Source: Rhabdophis nuchalis (lineage: Eukaryota; Chordata; Lepidosauria; Squamata; Natricidae). From it: 64,000 bases of DNA. The stretch lies in the NCBI GenBank assembly GCA_039707465.1, contig CM077648.1, forward strand, positions 73,365,619 to 73,429,618, written 5' to 3'. The position numbers and the translations under genes were made by a program. Shown in pieces: positions 24,885 through 36,051 of the stretch. The notes below the pieces were generated by a model that ran no database searches, was not told the DNA's origin, and was given only the letters and a program-made list of their open reading frames with translations. Position 1 is the stretch's first letter. Every line of letters starts with the position of its first letter.

Positions 24885-25450
24885 CAGTTGTAAGCCATTG
24901 TTAGATTTTATCTTTAAGTACTTTCCTTTTGATTTTTTTGTAGGAATTGATCAGGCAATGCTTTTACACGCCAGCATTCTGGTTTTGTTTTTATTACATT
25001 ATTTTGACATTTATGTTTTTGTTTCCTGCACATTCAGTAAGTTCCAATTTTTAAATTGCATCAATGCTTGTATTTACATAAGAACATAAAAATAGCCTTG
25101 CTGGAACAGGCCACAGCCCATCTGGTCCAGCATTCTGTCTCACACAGTGGCTCCCCATTTGCTTCAGGGGATTCCCAAGGAGATGTCTTCACCTGCTTAT
25201 GATTCCCTGCAAATGGCATTGAGAAATATCCTGCCTATCTCTCCATCCCAGAGGGTGTCCTTAGGCATCCATAATGATAGCTATTGACACCCTTGTTCTC
25301 CATGAACTCATCTAATCCTTTCTTAAAGGTGTCGAGGCTGACAGCTGTCACCACTTCTTCTGGCAGGGAGTTCCATAGACCAGTGATCCTCTGGGTGGAA
25401 AAGTACTTCCTCTTATTTGTTTGAGGTCTAGCTATCAAAAGTTTCATGGA

Positions 25451-26318
25451 ACATTACACTGGATGAATGGCAAACAATTTGGAGCAAATCTATCAAAATG
25501 ACCCTGGCCTCCTCATTTAAGGAGAACCTATACAAAATGCTGTACAGGTGGTATCTACCACCAGCCAGAATAGCGCACATGTTCCCGAATACTTCTGATA
25601 GATGCTGGAAATGTAAAACGGCCAGGGGTACGTTCTTCCACCAATGGTGGACTTGTCCAAGAATCAATCAACTTTGGAAGAAGACACAGACCTGGTTGTT
25701 GGAAATAGTAGGTATCAACTTTCCCCTCAAACCGGAATATTACCTAATTGGCATTAAACCAAACCAAATTGAGAACAGAGACTGGTACCTTTTCATACAT
25801 ATAACAACTGCAACAAGGATGGCCATTGCCCAACAATGGAAAGACTGCAACATACCAACGGACCAACTAATCATATCAAAAATTTTTAACTGTGCTGAAT
25901 CAGATAGGCTAACATATGTTTTAAGGGACAAAGCAGAATCAACTTATGCTCAATCATGGGAAAGGTGGTACATATGGTACGATAAAAGAACAAAAGGATA
26001 CCAAAGCAAACAACCAACTAACATAAATGTGAAATAAATACAAGGAACAAGTGAGGCGATAGTGAACTTAAGACAACCGTAGAGATACATATACAGACAG
26101 TTATATTAAAATGTATATAACAATGGATAGAACAGACTGGGACATACAAAAACTTTTGAATTGGGGGAATAGCTATATCCCCGGTATGTCCACCCCCTTT
26201 TTCTCACTTTCCTATCTCCCCACTCTTCTTTTCCCCCTTTCTGCCCTAAAAATGTACGTTGTATATTTGTTAAATGTTATATTTTATATTTATACCAATA
26301 AAGACTATTTAAAAAAAA
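25451..26318 (+). mobile_element. L1 LINE 3' end inserted in CR1
   Basis: The target AAAAGTTTCATGGA is duplicated at 25437-25450 and 26319-26332. The element ends 'ccaataaagactattt' plus poly(A), the signature of target-primed insertion. It carries only the last part of ORF2 and the 3' UTR. It lies in opposite orientation to the CR1 host. Confidence 0.95.
25453..26037 (+). pseudogene. L1 ORF2 C-terminal cysteine-rich domain
   Basis: Open from the 5' truncation for about 194 codons to a natural stop. The part YKMLYRWYLPPARIAHMFP is followed by CWKC-x9-H-x3-W-x-CP, the Cys/His cluster near the end of L1 ORF2 proteins that aids RNA binding. RT and endonuclease are missing, so the piece is inert. 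No internal stop or shift is visible, so the insertion may be fairly recent. Confidence 0.92.
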
Positions 26319-28769
26319 AAAAGTTTCATGGAGTGCCTCCTAGTTCTAGTGTTGTGCAATAAGGAAAACAGTTTTTCCTTTTCTACTTTGTCCACACCAT
26401 GCATGATTTTATAAACTTCAATCAGGTCACCTCTCAGGCGCCGTCGTTCTAGAGTGAAGAGGCCCAGCCGTTGCAGCCTCAGATGGTAAGGAAGGTGTTC
26501 CAGCCCTCTAATCATTCTGGTTGCCCTCCTCTGCACCTTTTCCATTTCCATAATATCCTTCTGAAGGTATGGTGACCAGAACTGTACACAATACTCCAGA
26601 TGGGGCCTCACCATAGATTTATAAAGAGGCAAAATGACACTTGCTGACTTATTTTCTATACCCTTCCTAATGATCCCTAGCAATGAGTTTGCTTTTTTCA
26701 CTGCTGCGGCACACTGCGTTGACACCTTCATTGAGCTGTCCACCAGGACACCAACGTCCCTTTCCTGGTTAGTTGCAAGGAGTTCAGACCCCATCAGTTT
26801 ATAGATCTAGTTGGGGTTTTTTGCCCCAACGTGCATCACTCTGCACTTACTAATGTTGAAGCTCATTTGCCACTGGTTTGTCCACGCCCCCAGTGTCAAG
26901 AGATCCCTCTGGAGCTCCTCACACTCTCTCTCAGTTTTTACTACCCTGTATAATTTAGTGTCGTCGGCGAATTTGGCTACCTTGCTGTTTACTCCTACTT
27001 CTAGATCATTTGTGAAAAGGTTGAAGAGCAGGGGTCCCAGTACTGAACCTTGGGGGACCCCACTCTTTACCTCCCTCCACCTGGAGAAGTGTCCATTTAA
27101 TGCTACTCTCTGTTTCCTGCCCCTTAGCCAGCTGCTAATCCAGGACAAGGCCTGTCCCTTTATTCCATGACTGGCAAATTTATTTAAGAGCCTTTGGTGC
27201 GGGACCTTGTCAAAGGCCTTCTGAAAGTCCAGATAAACAATGTCAACTGGATCTTCCTTGCATTTGTTCTGCCAGAATTTATGTTTCTGCCTGTTGCCCT
27301 CATTTGGAGAAGCCTTCCATCTTTTAAATGAGCTTTTCTTGCTTTTGATCACTTCCCGAACAGCTCCTGTAAGCCACATCGGAGTCCTCTTGAACCTGCC
27401 GGTGCCCTTTTTCCTTTTAGGTATACATTCCAATTGGGCCTCTGTTATTGTTTTTGTGAGCAGCCTCCATGCCTCATGGAGTGTTTGGACTTTCTCAATT
27501 CTCCCTTTCAGCTTCTTTTTTACTAGTTTCCTCATCTTCGGGAAATTTCCTTTATGAAAATTTAAGGTCTCTGTGTTAGATTTTATCGGTGATTTGCAGT
27601 CTATGATTAAGTTAAAAATAATTGTGTTGTGGTCACTGTTCCCTATTGGATCAGTCACATTAACATTTTGCACCAGATCCTGTATATTGCTCAGAACCAA
27701 GTCAAGGATTCTTGTACCTCTAGTTGGGTCTTCAACCATCTGTTCCAGGGAACAATCATTTAGCATATCTAGGAACTTTATCTCTTTTTCATGTGCTGAA
27801 CAACAGTTCACCCAGTCTATGTGAGGGTAATTGAAATCCCCCATTATAACCAGGCTTCCCTTTTTTGATGCCTCCTTTACAACATTCTCCAACTGCCAGT
27901 CTCTCTCGGGGGCTTGGGTCGGAGGCCGATAACATATGCCTACTGTTAGACCATTCTTTTGGCCTGATAGTCTTACCCACAGAGTTTCTAGTGGTGACTC
28001 TAAATCACCTCGATATGCCAATTCGTATGACTTTATCTCTTCTTTGACATACAAGGCTACACCACCTCCCATTTGTCCCTTCCTGTCCTTCCTGTACAGT
28101 TTGTAGCCTGGGATGACTGTATCCCATTGGTTATCATCCGTCCCCCAGGTTTCAGTGATACCAATAATATCAATATTTTTGTCTATTGCTAAGTATTCCA
28201 GCTCCCCTATTTTGTTCCGGAGGCTTTTGGCATTTGCATACAGGCATTTATATATACTTTTCTGATGCAGTCTTTTGAGTCCAGTTGGATCCTTAGACTG
28301 CTTCTTGCATCCTTCTGCTAGAGTGCTGGTGACTGGCTCATCACTCTGCTCAGTAATTATTGCATCCTCCTCACTACTCAAGTAAACACTTTCCCGAACC
28401 GGATGCTGCCCAGCTCCTGTCGGCCTTTCCCCAGTTATCAGTTTAAAAGTTGTTCTGCAGCCTTTTTGATGTTGAGTGCCAGCAACCTTGTCCCATCATG
28501 GTTCAAGTGCAACCCATCCCCCCTGAACAGGTTTGGCTTGTCCCAAAATGTTCTCCAGTTCCTGACAAATCTGAAGCCCTCCTCCTGACACCATCGCCTC
28601 ATCCATGCATTGAGGCTTCTGAGCTCTGCCTGCCTGGTAGGTCCTGCACGAGGAACAGGCAGCACTTCTGAAAATGCTACCTTGGAAGTCCGGGACTTCA
28701 ATCTTCTTCCTAGCAACCTGAATTTGGCTTCCAGGACTGATTGCTTTGCCTTCCCAACATCATTGGTAC

Positions 28770-28994
28770 TGCTAAGTCCTCAGATTTAATATCAAGCACT
28801 CCCATTGGCTAAAGGTCACACTCAGTTTGGGCGGGAGAATTACAGGCTCTCTATTGGTTAATTGTCTGACAGCTGACTCTATATAAGAGCTGTCAGATGG
28901 GTGGTTCTTTGTTACAGTTTGGTTCAGTTTGTATTAAACAGTTTAAAGCAGCTCCCTGCCTCCATGTTTTTACCTCAGAGAACAGTCTTGAGCA
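28770..28994 (+). mobile_element. Solo LTR of the 10-kb Gypsy family
   Basis: A 225-bp LTR (TGCTAAG to GAGCA) flanked by the 5-bp TSD GGTAC at 28765-28769 and 28995-28999. It sits between the GDS and the DxxH blocks of CR1 ORF1. A solo LTR arises by recombination between the two LTRs of a full element. The TATA box inside the 10-bp inverted repeat is kept (28865-28897). Confidence 0.97.
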
Positions 28995-29570
28995 GGTACC
29001 AACGTGTACCACGACCACTGGCTCCTTCCCAGTTCTCTCTAACAAACTATCTAGATTTCTCGTGATATCTGCAACCTTTGCACCCGGTAGGCAACTCACT
29101 ACACGGTTGTCATGCGCATCACAAATCCATCTCTCTGTGTTTCTAATAATTGAATCACCTAGTACAAGGAGCCTCTCTCCTGCAGTCTGTTCATCTTCAT
29201 TCACCTCATCAACTTTATTAAGGGAGAGGTCTTCAGTTTGTTCCTGTTGTTCTTCTTCCTGTATCTCGTCAAGTGTGATGAAGGAGAGATCCTCAGGTGG
29301 GACCAGTTGCTCATCTGTGCATTCCTTATCAGGTGTGATGGGGGAAGGAGCCTCAAGTTGATTCTGTAAATTCAGACTCTCAGAGCGATCCCTTGCTTTT
29401 CTATTTCTTCGAGTGACATTCCTCCATGGATCTACCTCTTGAGTTAGTGAAATGACTTCTTCCTGAGAGCTATGCCCTGTCTCTTCATTGTCCAGGATAG
29501 TCTGCTCTGCTCTGTCCAAGAACAGCTTCAGCTCCTTAATTTGCTGATGGTTAGATTTATGGTACAGTCT

Positions 29571-29762
29571 GTACCATAAATTGTTTTAATTGGGTTTTAG
29601 ATGGGGTCATGTTTTAACATTTTTAAATTTTAGCACAGGGATAATTTATTTAATTTGGTATTAATTATTTATATTTGTGATATTGTGTGTTTTAATTTCC
29701 TGTGCACCGCCCCGGGTCCCTTTGGTTATATAAATCCAACAAATAAATAAATAAATAAATAA
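29571..29762 (+). mobile_element. Short L2 tail inserted in CR1 ORF1
   Basis: Contains only the L2 3' UTR ('cctgtgcaccgccccggg', 'ataaataaataaat' tail). It separates the zinc finger codons from the coiled-coil codons of CR1 ORF1. The tail end at 29762 is clear; the other edge is approximate. Confidence 0.85.
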
Positions 29763-30090
29763 TAGATGTACATGCCTCCAGCTGCTGGACCTTCTCTTCT
29801 AGCAGGGCAACCAGCTTGCACTTGCTGCAGGTGTAGTTCTCCACGCGCTTGGGCAAAATCAGAAACATGGCACAAGTGTTGCAGATAACTACAGCTGCTC
29901 CCTCGGACTCCATTTTAATGATTGCAGTATTCAGTGCTCACTTGTTCCTGTTGGTTTTACTCTTCCTCTTTGTGTCTTTAAATCCCCCCTTCAGCAGCAC
30001 TTCCAATACTTGTTTGTCTTTTATGTAATCAGCCAGTGCATGCTTTTCTTCCTTGACAGTTTGACCTGAAGTAAACCTCTGCTTCCATTT

Positions 30091-30447
30091 CTGTAGGACA
30101 GATATAATCTATCAATATCACTACATGGATACAATGCATAGTAAGTAGTCATTAGCTTTCTTGTTTTTCAATCCAAACTTTCCAGTACAGCTTGTGTTCA
30201 GTTAATAATTCCAGCAGTATATCATAAATTTTAAAAACAGCTTTGGATGCAGAGAAGATGTGCAGTTCTGAGCTATCACCTCACCTAAGAGCCAAGCAAA
30301 GTCATAGGTTGGATTTGAACAAAGGGATTTCTAATTATATTCTGTATTGATGAAGAACAGTGAAGACTCCTATTTAAATGTACTCCCTTAATATGGGAAG
30401 ATTAGGAATTGATCCTGCAAAATCATAGATTTAGAAGTGTATCTTCC
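30091..30447. other. No recognisable feature
   Basis: Unassigned. It may include the outermost CR1 5' leader. Confidence 0.4.
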
Positions 30448-30455
30448 ATCTAGAT

Positions 30456-30582
30456 CACAGGTATCAAACTCGCAGTGTCACGTTGTGACGTATCGTGACG
30501 TTTTTCCTTTTTCACAGAGCTGGGGTGGGCATGGCCTGCATGTAATGAATCCAGCCCACAGGCTGCCAGTTTGACACCCCCG
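30456..30582. mobile_element. hAT-type MITE, family D
   Basis: Ends CACAGGTATCAAACTCGC and CCAGTTTGACACCCCCG. Perfect 8-bp TSD ATCTAGAT at 30448-30455 and 30583-30590. The terminal bases have drifted from CAGGGG/CCCCTG. Confidence 0.92.
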
Positions 30583-30785
30583 ATCTAGATCTTTTCTACT
30601 TAGACCAAATAAGCATCTGTCTAGGACTGTAGAATTTTCCAAACTTAAATAAGTTCATATTCCTGTGGAAGAATTACAATATTATTAAAAAATGCTAGAA
30701 ATCTATAAGTGTAGTTATCATATTCAACAAATGAATTCTTTGGAGAAATCGTACTAATTAAACATTTACTCCATAGGTTTTAGAG

Positions 30786-30920
30786 CAGGGGCGTCCAACT
30801 GGTGGCCCGCGGACCAGATGCATCATGTGCCAGTCATGCCCATCCCACCTTTGCAAAAGGAAAAAGATGTGGTGATATGTCACATGACAGCAATGTGAAG
30901 CCATGGGTTTTACACCCATG
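30786..30920. mobile_element. hAT-type MITE related to family D
   Basis: Begins CAGGGGCGTCCAACTGG and ends GGTTTTACACCCATG. Perfect 8-bp TSD TTTTAGAG at 30778-30785 and 30921-30928. Confidence 0.92.
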
Positions 30921-31307
30921 TTTTAGAGCAAATAAGCTCACAAGAGATCAATCATAGGTTGGTGCTTGCTCACTCCTGGAGCCAAGCTAACAATCAATTT
31001 GTAGCATGTTAATAATTAACCTTCTGTTACTAATAATTCTGTCACTCAAGCAATTCATCTTAAATAGTCAACTACATAATTTACAGTAATACTAAGTATT
31101 GGTGAGAAAATGAAAAATTAGGAGTGTCCAATTGTGGAATAGCTAACTATTTAACATTTATTTGCAGATCAGCAATATTATATAAATGATATACATGGAT
31201 TTATATAATTAGAAGTGATCAGAGAATGGGTCTGCAAAAAAAGGGCAAGTATTTTACATATTCATTAATCCCTGCTTTGAACTATGATATTATTATACTT
31301 ATACCAT

Positions 31308-31600
31308 TAGTGGTACAGTTGGAATGGGGCCAGTAGCGTCCTCATGGATGCACGCAGTACGTGCGCACACACACGGAGCACTTCTTAGCGCCTCCGTGCC
31401 GCTCCACAATGCTCCAGCTGCTCCATGGAGTGTCGCACAGGCGCTGTACGCACCATGCAGTGCAGTACAGAAGCTTTAAAACACAGGTAAGGAGCGAGGG
31501 CAGGCGGGCCCTCCAGAGCACCGTACCGGAACAGTATCCAGTGCTCCAGGCTGGCTTCCGTAGGCCAGTACTGGGGCATACCGCCTGCAACCCAGCACTG
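31308..31600. mobile_element. hAT-type MITE, GC-rich, 293 bp
   Basis: The right end AACCCAGCACTG and the left end TAGTGGTACAGTTGG are rough inverted repeats. The TSD TATACCAT (31300-31307 and 31601-31608) is perfect, and the next two bases also match. The interior is much richer in G+C than its surroundings and has no reading frame of note. Confidence 0.85.
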
Positions 31601-31608
31601 TATACCAT

Positions 31609-33196
31609 TATTATATCTATATGTACCTAATTTCACTATATTACATTTATTGTATTGTATTATAATATGATATTAAAAAATGAAATTAGGGATATAGATA
31701 TAATCAGGGTATAATAATGTAATACATGTATTATGTTACTACACATAAAGCATTATTATGCATATATGTATATATACATACAGATGTGCATCCCAGGGCA
31801 AGCAATTGTATACAAACCCAGAAAAAGAAGGAGTGTGTGTGTGTGTAACAAGAAAAGGAAAAATAAGATAGTTCCCTAACACTGTTCACTCTCCCTCTAT
31901 ATATATATTTCTCTCCTTATAAATATGTGTGTTTTAAGTATGTCTATACACTGCTGCAACTGTTCTTAGGCTTTCTTACTTCTATTTTTTTCCAGCATCT
32001 TATCAACTCCTCTGATGATGACTTTCTCAATTTCCCCATCTTCCATCTATTTTGTTATTTGATTTAAATTCAAAAACTGCTTATGAACTGATATCTGAAA
32101 CTGAATCCATCTCTCACCATGTGGGAAAGACAACTACAAGGTGTCAGAAAAAGAGAAAAGAATATGCAACATAGATAAAAGAAGAGATCAGAAAAAAATG
32201 GGTGAATCTATCCACTTCTGGATTTGGCCCACCTATAGATTGTGCCAAATCTTTCCATCACTTGCACACAATGAGGTCATCAAAAATTAATCCAATGGGA
32301 ACATGGTCTTGGCAGAAAAAAAAACCAATTGCCAAGTCTATTCTAGTGAAGAAATATTGACTTTTGATCAAAGGCTCCTCAGTGCAGGAATGGCTCATCT
32401 TAGCCGATAAAGTACTACAAACACTAATGGTGTATTATAATTCATATTTTTATATGTTTATTTAATAAACATCCAGATTCTCATTTATTGAAACTGACTG
32501 AGGCATCCTTCCTTCTATTTATAGACATGGCATTTCCCTGGTGTATAAATTATAGTCTTTTGTCTCTTCACAGATGCATCTAGCTGAGCTATGCAGCAAC
32601 TGACTGGATGGATATTAATGCATGAAACTGCAACATTTTAAACTACAACCTCCCCATCTTCAGCTGTAGCTATTTTGAAAATTTTAAAATAAAGTTTTAT
32701 TTTATACACTTTTTTAGCCTTACATGACAGGCAGTCATGAATTCAGCTTCTGAAAGTTCTCCTGTTACTATATATCCATGCTGGGAACAGATAGTATTTA
32801 ATGCTTCTATCGGGTATGCAGATGTTAAAAATAGAGAATCTGTGCCAGAAAAGTAGGCAAGAGGAAGAGACTCTTTTACTGTGTTTATTTTTGCATCATA
32901 TGCACTTGTCCAAATTAGGTACAGAAAAAATGAATTGAATTCCGACCTAGCCAGTGACCCAGCAAAGAGGTTGTGATTCCAATGGAAGGAACCAGTCTTC
33001 ATTCTCTTTCCTCTTGGAATTCCCCAAACTACCACTCTTCATGCTCACAAATGTTTGCCTTGCTGGAGTTTTTCAGGAACAAAAGAGACTTGCAGGACAG
33101 AGTCTAAATTAGAAATATGACCTCCTGTTTCTTTCTGCCCAAACGGGTAGGACTCTGCAAATGTCCCCTTGGATCCCACCTGTATGAGAAAGAAAG
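31609..33196. other. No recognised element; one 112-codon frame of unknown nature
   Basis: Mostly AT-rich and unassigned. The minus-strand frame 33035-32697 is unusually long for this composition, but I see no domain, splice context or family resemblance, so I do not call it a gene. Confidence 0.35.
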
Positions 33197-33204
33197 CTCT
33201 ATAA

Positions 33205-33278
33205 CAGGGGTCCCCAACCTTTGCAACTTTAAGTCTGAAGGACTTCAGCTCCCAGACTTCTCCAGCTAGCAAAGCCAG
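33205..33278. mobile_element. hAT hairpin MITE, family A, one arm only (copy 4)
   Basis: The left arm CAGGGGTCCCCAACC onward is normal for 60 bp, but the right arm is gone. Even so, the 8-mer CTCTATAA occurs at 33197-33204 and again at 33279-33286, directly after the remnant. This fits a full insertion followed by deletion of the right arm up to the TSD. Confidence 0.82.
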
Positions 33279-33286
33279 CTCTATAA

Positions 33287-33666
33287 CATTGTCTTTTGCC
33301 ATGGACATTCAGCAAGCATTTTAGGTGATCTTTACTAGCTTTCCATGGGTGAAACCAATGGAAAGTTACATTTTTGTATCTGTTCAATATCTCATGTACC
33401 TCTTAATCTACTTTAAATAGATGCAATTGGGGATAAACCATTATCAGTGTATGGTTCACTTATAAGTGATCACATAGGGATTCTACTGTATTTGTAAGAT
33501 TTTTTTTAAAAAAAATAATTAATTTTACTTATAGGGGAGAAAACATAGTTGTTTTTCAAGTTATTTTCTTCCTAATCATTTCTGTTTTAAAATTAATTGC
33601 CCAATATCTGAACTTCCACTATTTTGAAATCATCTTTTGTTTTCTCCATTTAAGGTTGCATTTTAC
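33287..33666. other. No recognisable feature
   Basis: AT-rich spacer without identifiable features. Confidence 0.45.
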
Positions 33667-33698
33667 TACCGTATTTTTCAGAGTATAAGACGCACCTT

Positions 33699-35674
33699 GG
33701 GACTTCCTTCTGGCTTCTGGCGGCGACGGTCGAGCCCTGGGACTTGTCCGCCGTTTTGTTCTTTTCGCGGCCCCAAACGGGGCGGGGTGTGCCTTTCAAG
33801 GGACCCCCCCGTAGGATCGGCTTGCCTGGACCTTTTCTAGTCCGGCGGCGGCCGGGGGGGTGTCCTTGTCTTCGATCTAGGAAGGAGAAGACATGCTGCG
33901 GGGGGCTTGGTTCCCTTCGCCAATGGAGGACGGGAGCAATTAATTAATTTTGAGAGAGCTGGATCGCTCGGATCGGATGGCTATGCCGGGACTCTGGCGG
34001 CGAGGTGGACTGTAAGTGACTTTGACTTTTTTTGCTGGCAGCTTTGACTATAAGAAACGATGGAGGGGGGTGTTTGTTGAACCCCCCCCCTCGGATTTAC
34101 AGCAGCGGCATTTAGAAATGGCTCCTCGAATGCGAGGAAGCGGATATTTCTCATCCGGACTTTGCTGAAGAAGTGAAAGTTTTTTTGCGGCTTGTTTCTA
34201 AATACTTAGTATCGAAGTCTTGCTACAATGAAACTCTTTCTTTTATTGCTTTCTCCTGCTGGCTTCCAGATTGGGCGGGGGAAGATGGCATTCCTTTGTT
34301 CTTAAATGACTATTCTTCATGGAAAATTTCCGACATTCCTTTGTGACCTGGACGGTCTCTCTCTACTAATGGATGATTTCTGATGAATGATTAATTGATT
34401 CCTTCCCTGGAGTGCCTTCTTTGTCTTCATAATTGACTGGAAAATTTGCTCTTCTCTCTGGATTTTACAACTTTTACAACTTTGAATTGAACTTTGCCTC
34501 TGGACTTGTCCCACCGGCCGCACCCCAAAAACACCATTTTATTGGCACTGATTTAAACAGCTCACCATGGCTTCCAAGAAGCAGCCAGAAAAACCAGACA
34601 CAGATGCAAGATTAACGGCTATGGAAGAAGTGTTACATTCTTTGGTACTGGAAATTAAAGAGCTTAGAAAAGATCACTGCAGTTCCAAATTAGAGCTTTT
34701 GGAGACACAGAAGAAATTGATGCAGAACACACAAAAGACTGAAGAGTTAGAATTGGGGCTGGCTGGGGCAAAGGGAGAGCTTAAAAATGTTAATACTGAA
34801 ATTGGAGATTTAACTAGTCATATGTCTAGGATGGATTTTGAAAGGATGTCATATTTTTTAAGATTTCAGAATATTCCTGAAGAATCTGGTGAATGCCTTC
34901 CTGATCTTATGAGCACAATTTTAGCAGACTATTTACACAAACCTAAGGAAGAGATCAGGGGGGGACATTGACCTGGTTTATAGAATAAATTCAGCATATG
35001 CCAGGATAAATGAACTACCCAGAGAGATACATATTAAATTTGTTAGAAGGTCTACTAGGGAGGGAATACTGAGGGCGCAGAGAGAGGGTCCGTTAATTTA
35101 CCAACAAAAGGAAGTCGCTATCTTGAAGCAGATCCCGAAAAAGATTAGAGAGGTGAGGAGGAAATATTCCTTCTTATCTAAAAAATTGTTTAAACAGGGG
35201 ATTTGGTTCAAGTGGGTGATGCCAGAAGGGATGTTGGTGTTCTGGGAAGGAGGAAGAGTAAGGATTAAAACAGTTGCTGAGGCGGAAGCCTTTCTTAAAA
35301 AACATGCCTCAATCCTGGAGGATGAAAGTGGAGGAGCAGAGGGGGCCACGGCCTCGCCCACTGGGGGTCAGGGAGGAGAACAAGAAGATACAATTGCTAA
35401 GAGACTTAGATCTAAAAAATGACTTTTTAATATAGTATAACCTTTGTTTGGATGTTTGTATACGATTGCTAGCATAGAATTTATAACGATGTATGCACTT
35501 CTCTTCACTTTGTAGTACTATTGAAATATGTATTATCTATTTTTTGTCAAGAAGCCCCAGAGGGGGCCAACGATCTCGACGTGAAAGTTCTCAAAATATT
35601 TTCCTATTCACCTTACCCTACCCTACCTGAAAAAATTGTAAAACTCAATAAAACTTTTTCAATATTAAAAAAAA
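33699..35674 (+). mobile_element. ORF1-only L1 unit ('half-L1'), copy 1
   Basis: A 1976-bp insertion with TSD AAGACGCACCTT (33687-33698 and 35675-35686) and a poly(A) end after 'caataaaactttttcaat'. It has a GC-rich leader (33699-34566), ORF1, and then only about 240 bp of 3' UTR. There is no ORF2 sequence. It lies in the left terminal repeat of the MITE. Mammalian HAL1 elements have the same layout; I do not know of a described squamate counterpart. Confidence 0.88.
34567..35422 (+). pseudogene. L1 ORF1 protein, half-L1 copy 1
   Basis: Starts MASKKQPEKPDTDARL. A heptad-rich coiled coil covers roughly residues 15-90 (LVLEIKELRKD, LELLETQKKL). It is followed by an RRM-like block (MSYFLRFQNIPEE) and the L1 C-terminal domain (REIHIKFVRRSTREGIL, LIYQQKEVAILKQIPKK, IREVRRKYSFLSKKL, GIWFKWVMPEGMLVFW). 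This trimeric RNA chaperone coats L1 RNA. One extra G in a run of seven (34958-34964; copy 2 has six) breaks the frame. Otherwise it is open to LRSKK and the stop. Confidence 0.93.
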
Positions 35675-35686
35675 AAGACGCACCTT

Positions 35687-36036
35687 TTTCCCTTAAAAAA
35701 GAGGGTGAAAATCTGGGTGTGTCGTATACACTGAATACAGCATTTTCTGCCTCCCAAAACCCTGCCCCCTTCACCAAAATGGCCATGCAGAGCCTATAGG
35801 AGGCTTCCAGAGTGCTCTGGGGGCTGGGGAGGGCAAAAATGAGCAAAAAATGGGCCGGTTTTTTGCTCATTCCCTCCCCCCCTTCCCCCCCAGCCCTAAG
35901 AAGCACTCTTTAAGCCTCTTAAAGGCTATACATGCCCTTTTTTTTGACATAAAATGGATCTGTTTTTGTGAAAAAACAAGCTGTTTTGGGGAGGTCTCCA
36001 GAGTGCAAAAACTTTTTTTTACTTTGCCTCTTCAAA
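35687..36036. repeat. Interior of the TA-flanked MITE
   Basis: This is the part of the MITE between the two half-L1 inserts. It includes 'tgggtgtgtcgtataca', an imperfect subterminal repeat of the terminal 'agtataagacgcacc' motif, and a C-rich run. Confidence 0.7.
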
Positions 36037-36051
36037 ATCTTGGTGCGTCTT

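Larger units (their letters stand above)
25235..28381 (-). pseudogene. CR1 ORF2: endonuclease plus reverse transcriptase with internal deletion
   Basis: The N-terminal half is an APE-type endonuclease that nicks target DNA: YANAKSLRNKIGELE, IIGITETW, GGGVALYV, MGDFNYPHIDW and SDHNTI hold its catalytic Asn, Glu, Asp and His. After FWQNKCK (junction about 27255) the frame jumps directly to RT motif A (VDIVYLDFQKAFDKVPH), so the finger and early palm blocks seen in copy 1 are missing, without a frame break. Motif B and FADD (26960-26971) are intact. A stop lies after GAKNPN (about 26806). The L1 insertion at 25451 separates the last 60 or so codons, including WNSLPEEVVTA and the stop. Confidence 0.92.
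28438..29913 (-). pseudogene. CR1 ORF1: zinc finger, coiled coil and SGNH esterase
   Basis: Starts MESEGAAVVICNTCAMFL. Two CxxC pairs (CNTC, CSKC) form a PHD-like finger, followed by a short coiled coil (LVALLEEKVQQLEA, QQIKELKLFLDRAEQ). An acidic linker leads to an SGNH/GDSL-type domain: block I LLVLGDSIIRN with the nucleophile Ser, a middle part ending VVVVHVGT, and a C-terminal DGLHLNHDGTRLLA with the catalytic Asp and His. The role is RNA binding and RNP formation; the use of the esterase is not settled. The frame is broken by an L2 tail and by a solo LTR, but each piece is otherwise open. Confidence 0.9.
25084..30090 (-). mobile_element. Near-complete CR1 LINE (copy 2) with three nested insertions
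   Basis: Running right to left: a 5' leader (about 30090-29914), ORF1 (29913-28438), a short gap, ORF2 (from 28381), and a 3' UTR ending 'agaacataa' at 25084. It is interrupted by an L2 tail (29571-29762), a Gypsy solo LTR (28770-28994) and an L1 3' end (25451-26318). Most CR1 copies are only 3' fragments, so a copy with both ORFs is uncommon. The 5' limit is approximate because no TSD was found. Confidence 0.9.

Noticed and set aside
27240..27824. Plus-strand frames of 83-105 codons within the CR1
   Set aside because: Antisense of the CR1 endonuclease frame.
32380..32440. Possible tRNA-like sequence
   Set aside because: No cloverleaf, box A/B spacing or anticodon arm could be drawn.
32697..33035. 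112-codon open frame on the minus strand as a possible host exon
   Set aside because: No known domain, no splice sites that I could tie to it, and it abuts a MITE. Chance length cannot be excluded.
34567..35674. Reading the half-L1 as a simple ORF2 deletion in a single L1 copy
   Set aside because: The second, diverged copy has the same ORF1-to-3'UTR junction with its own TSD, so a one-off deletion after insertion does not explain both.
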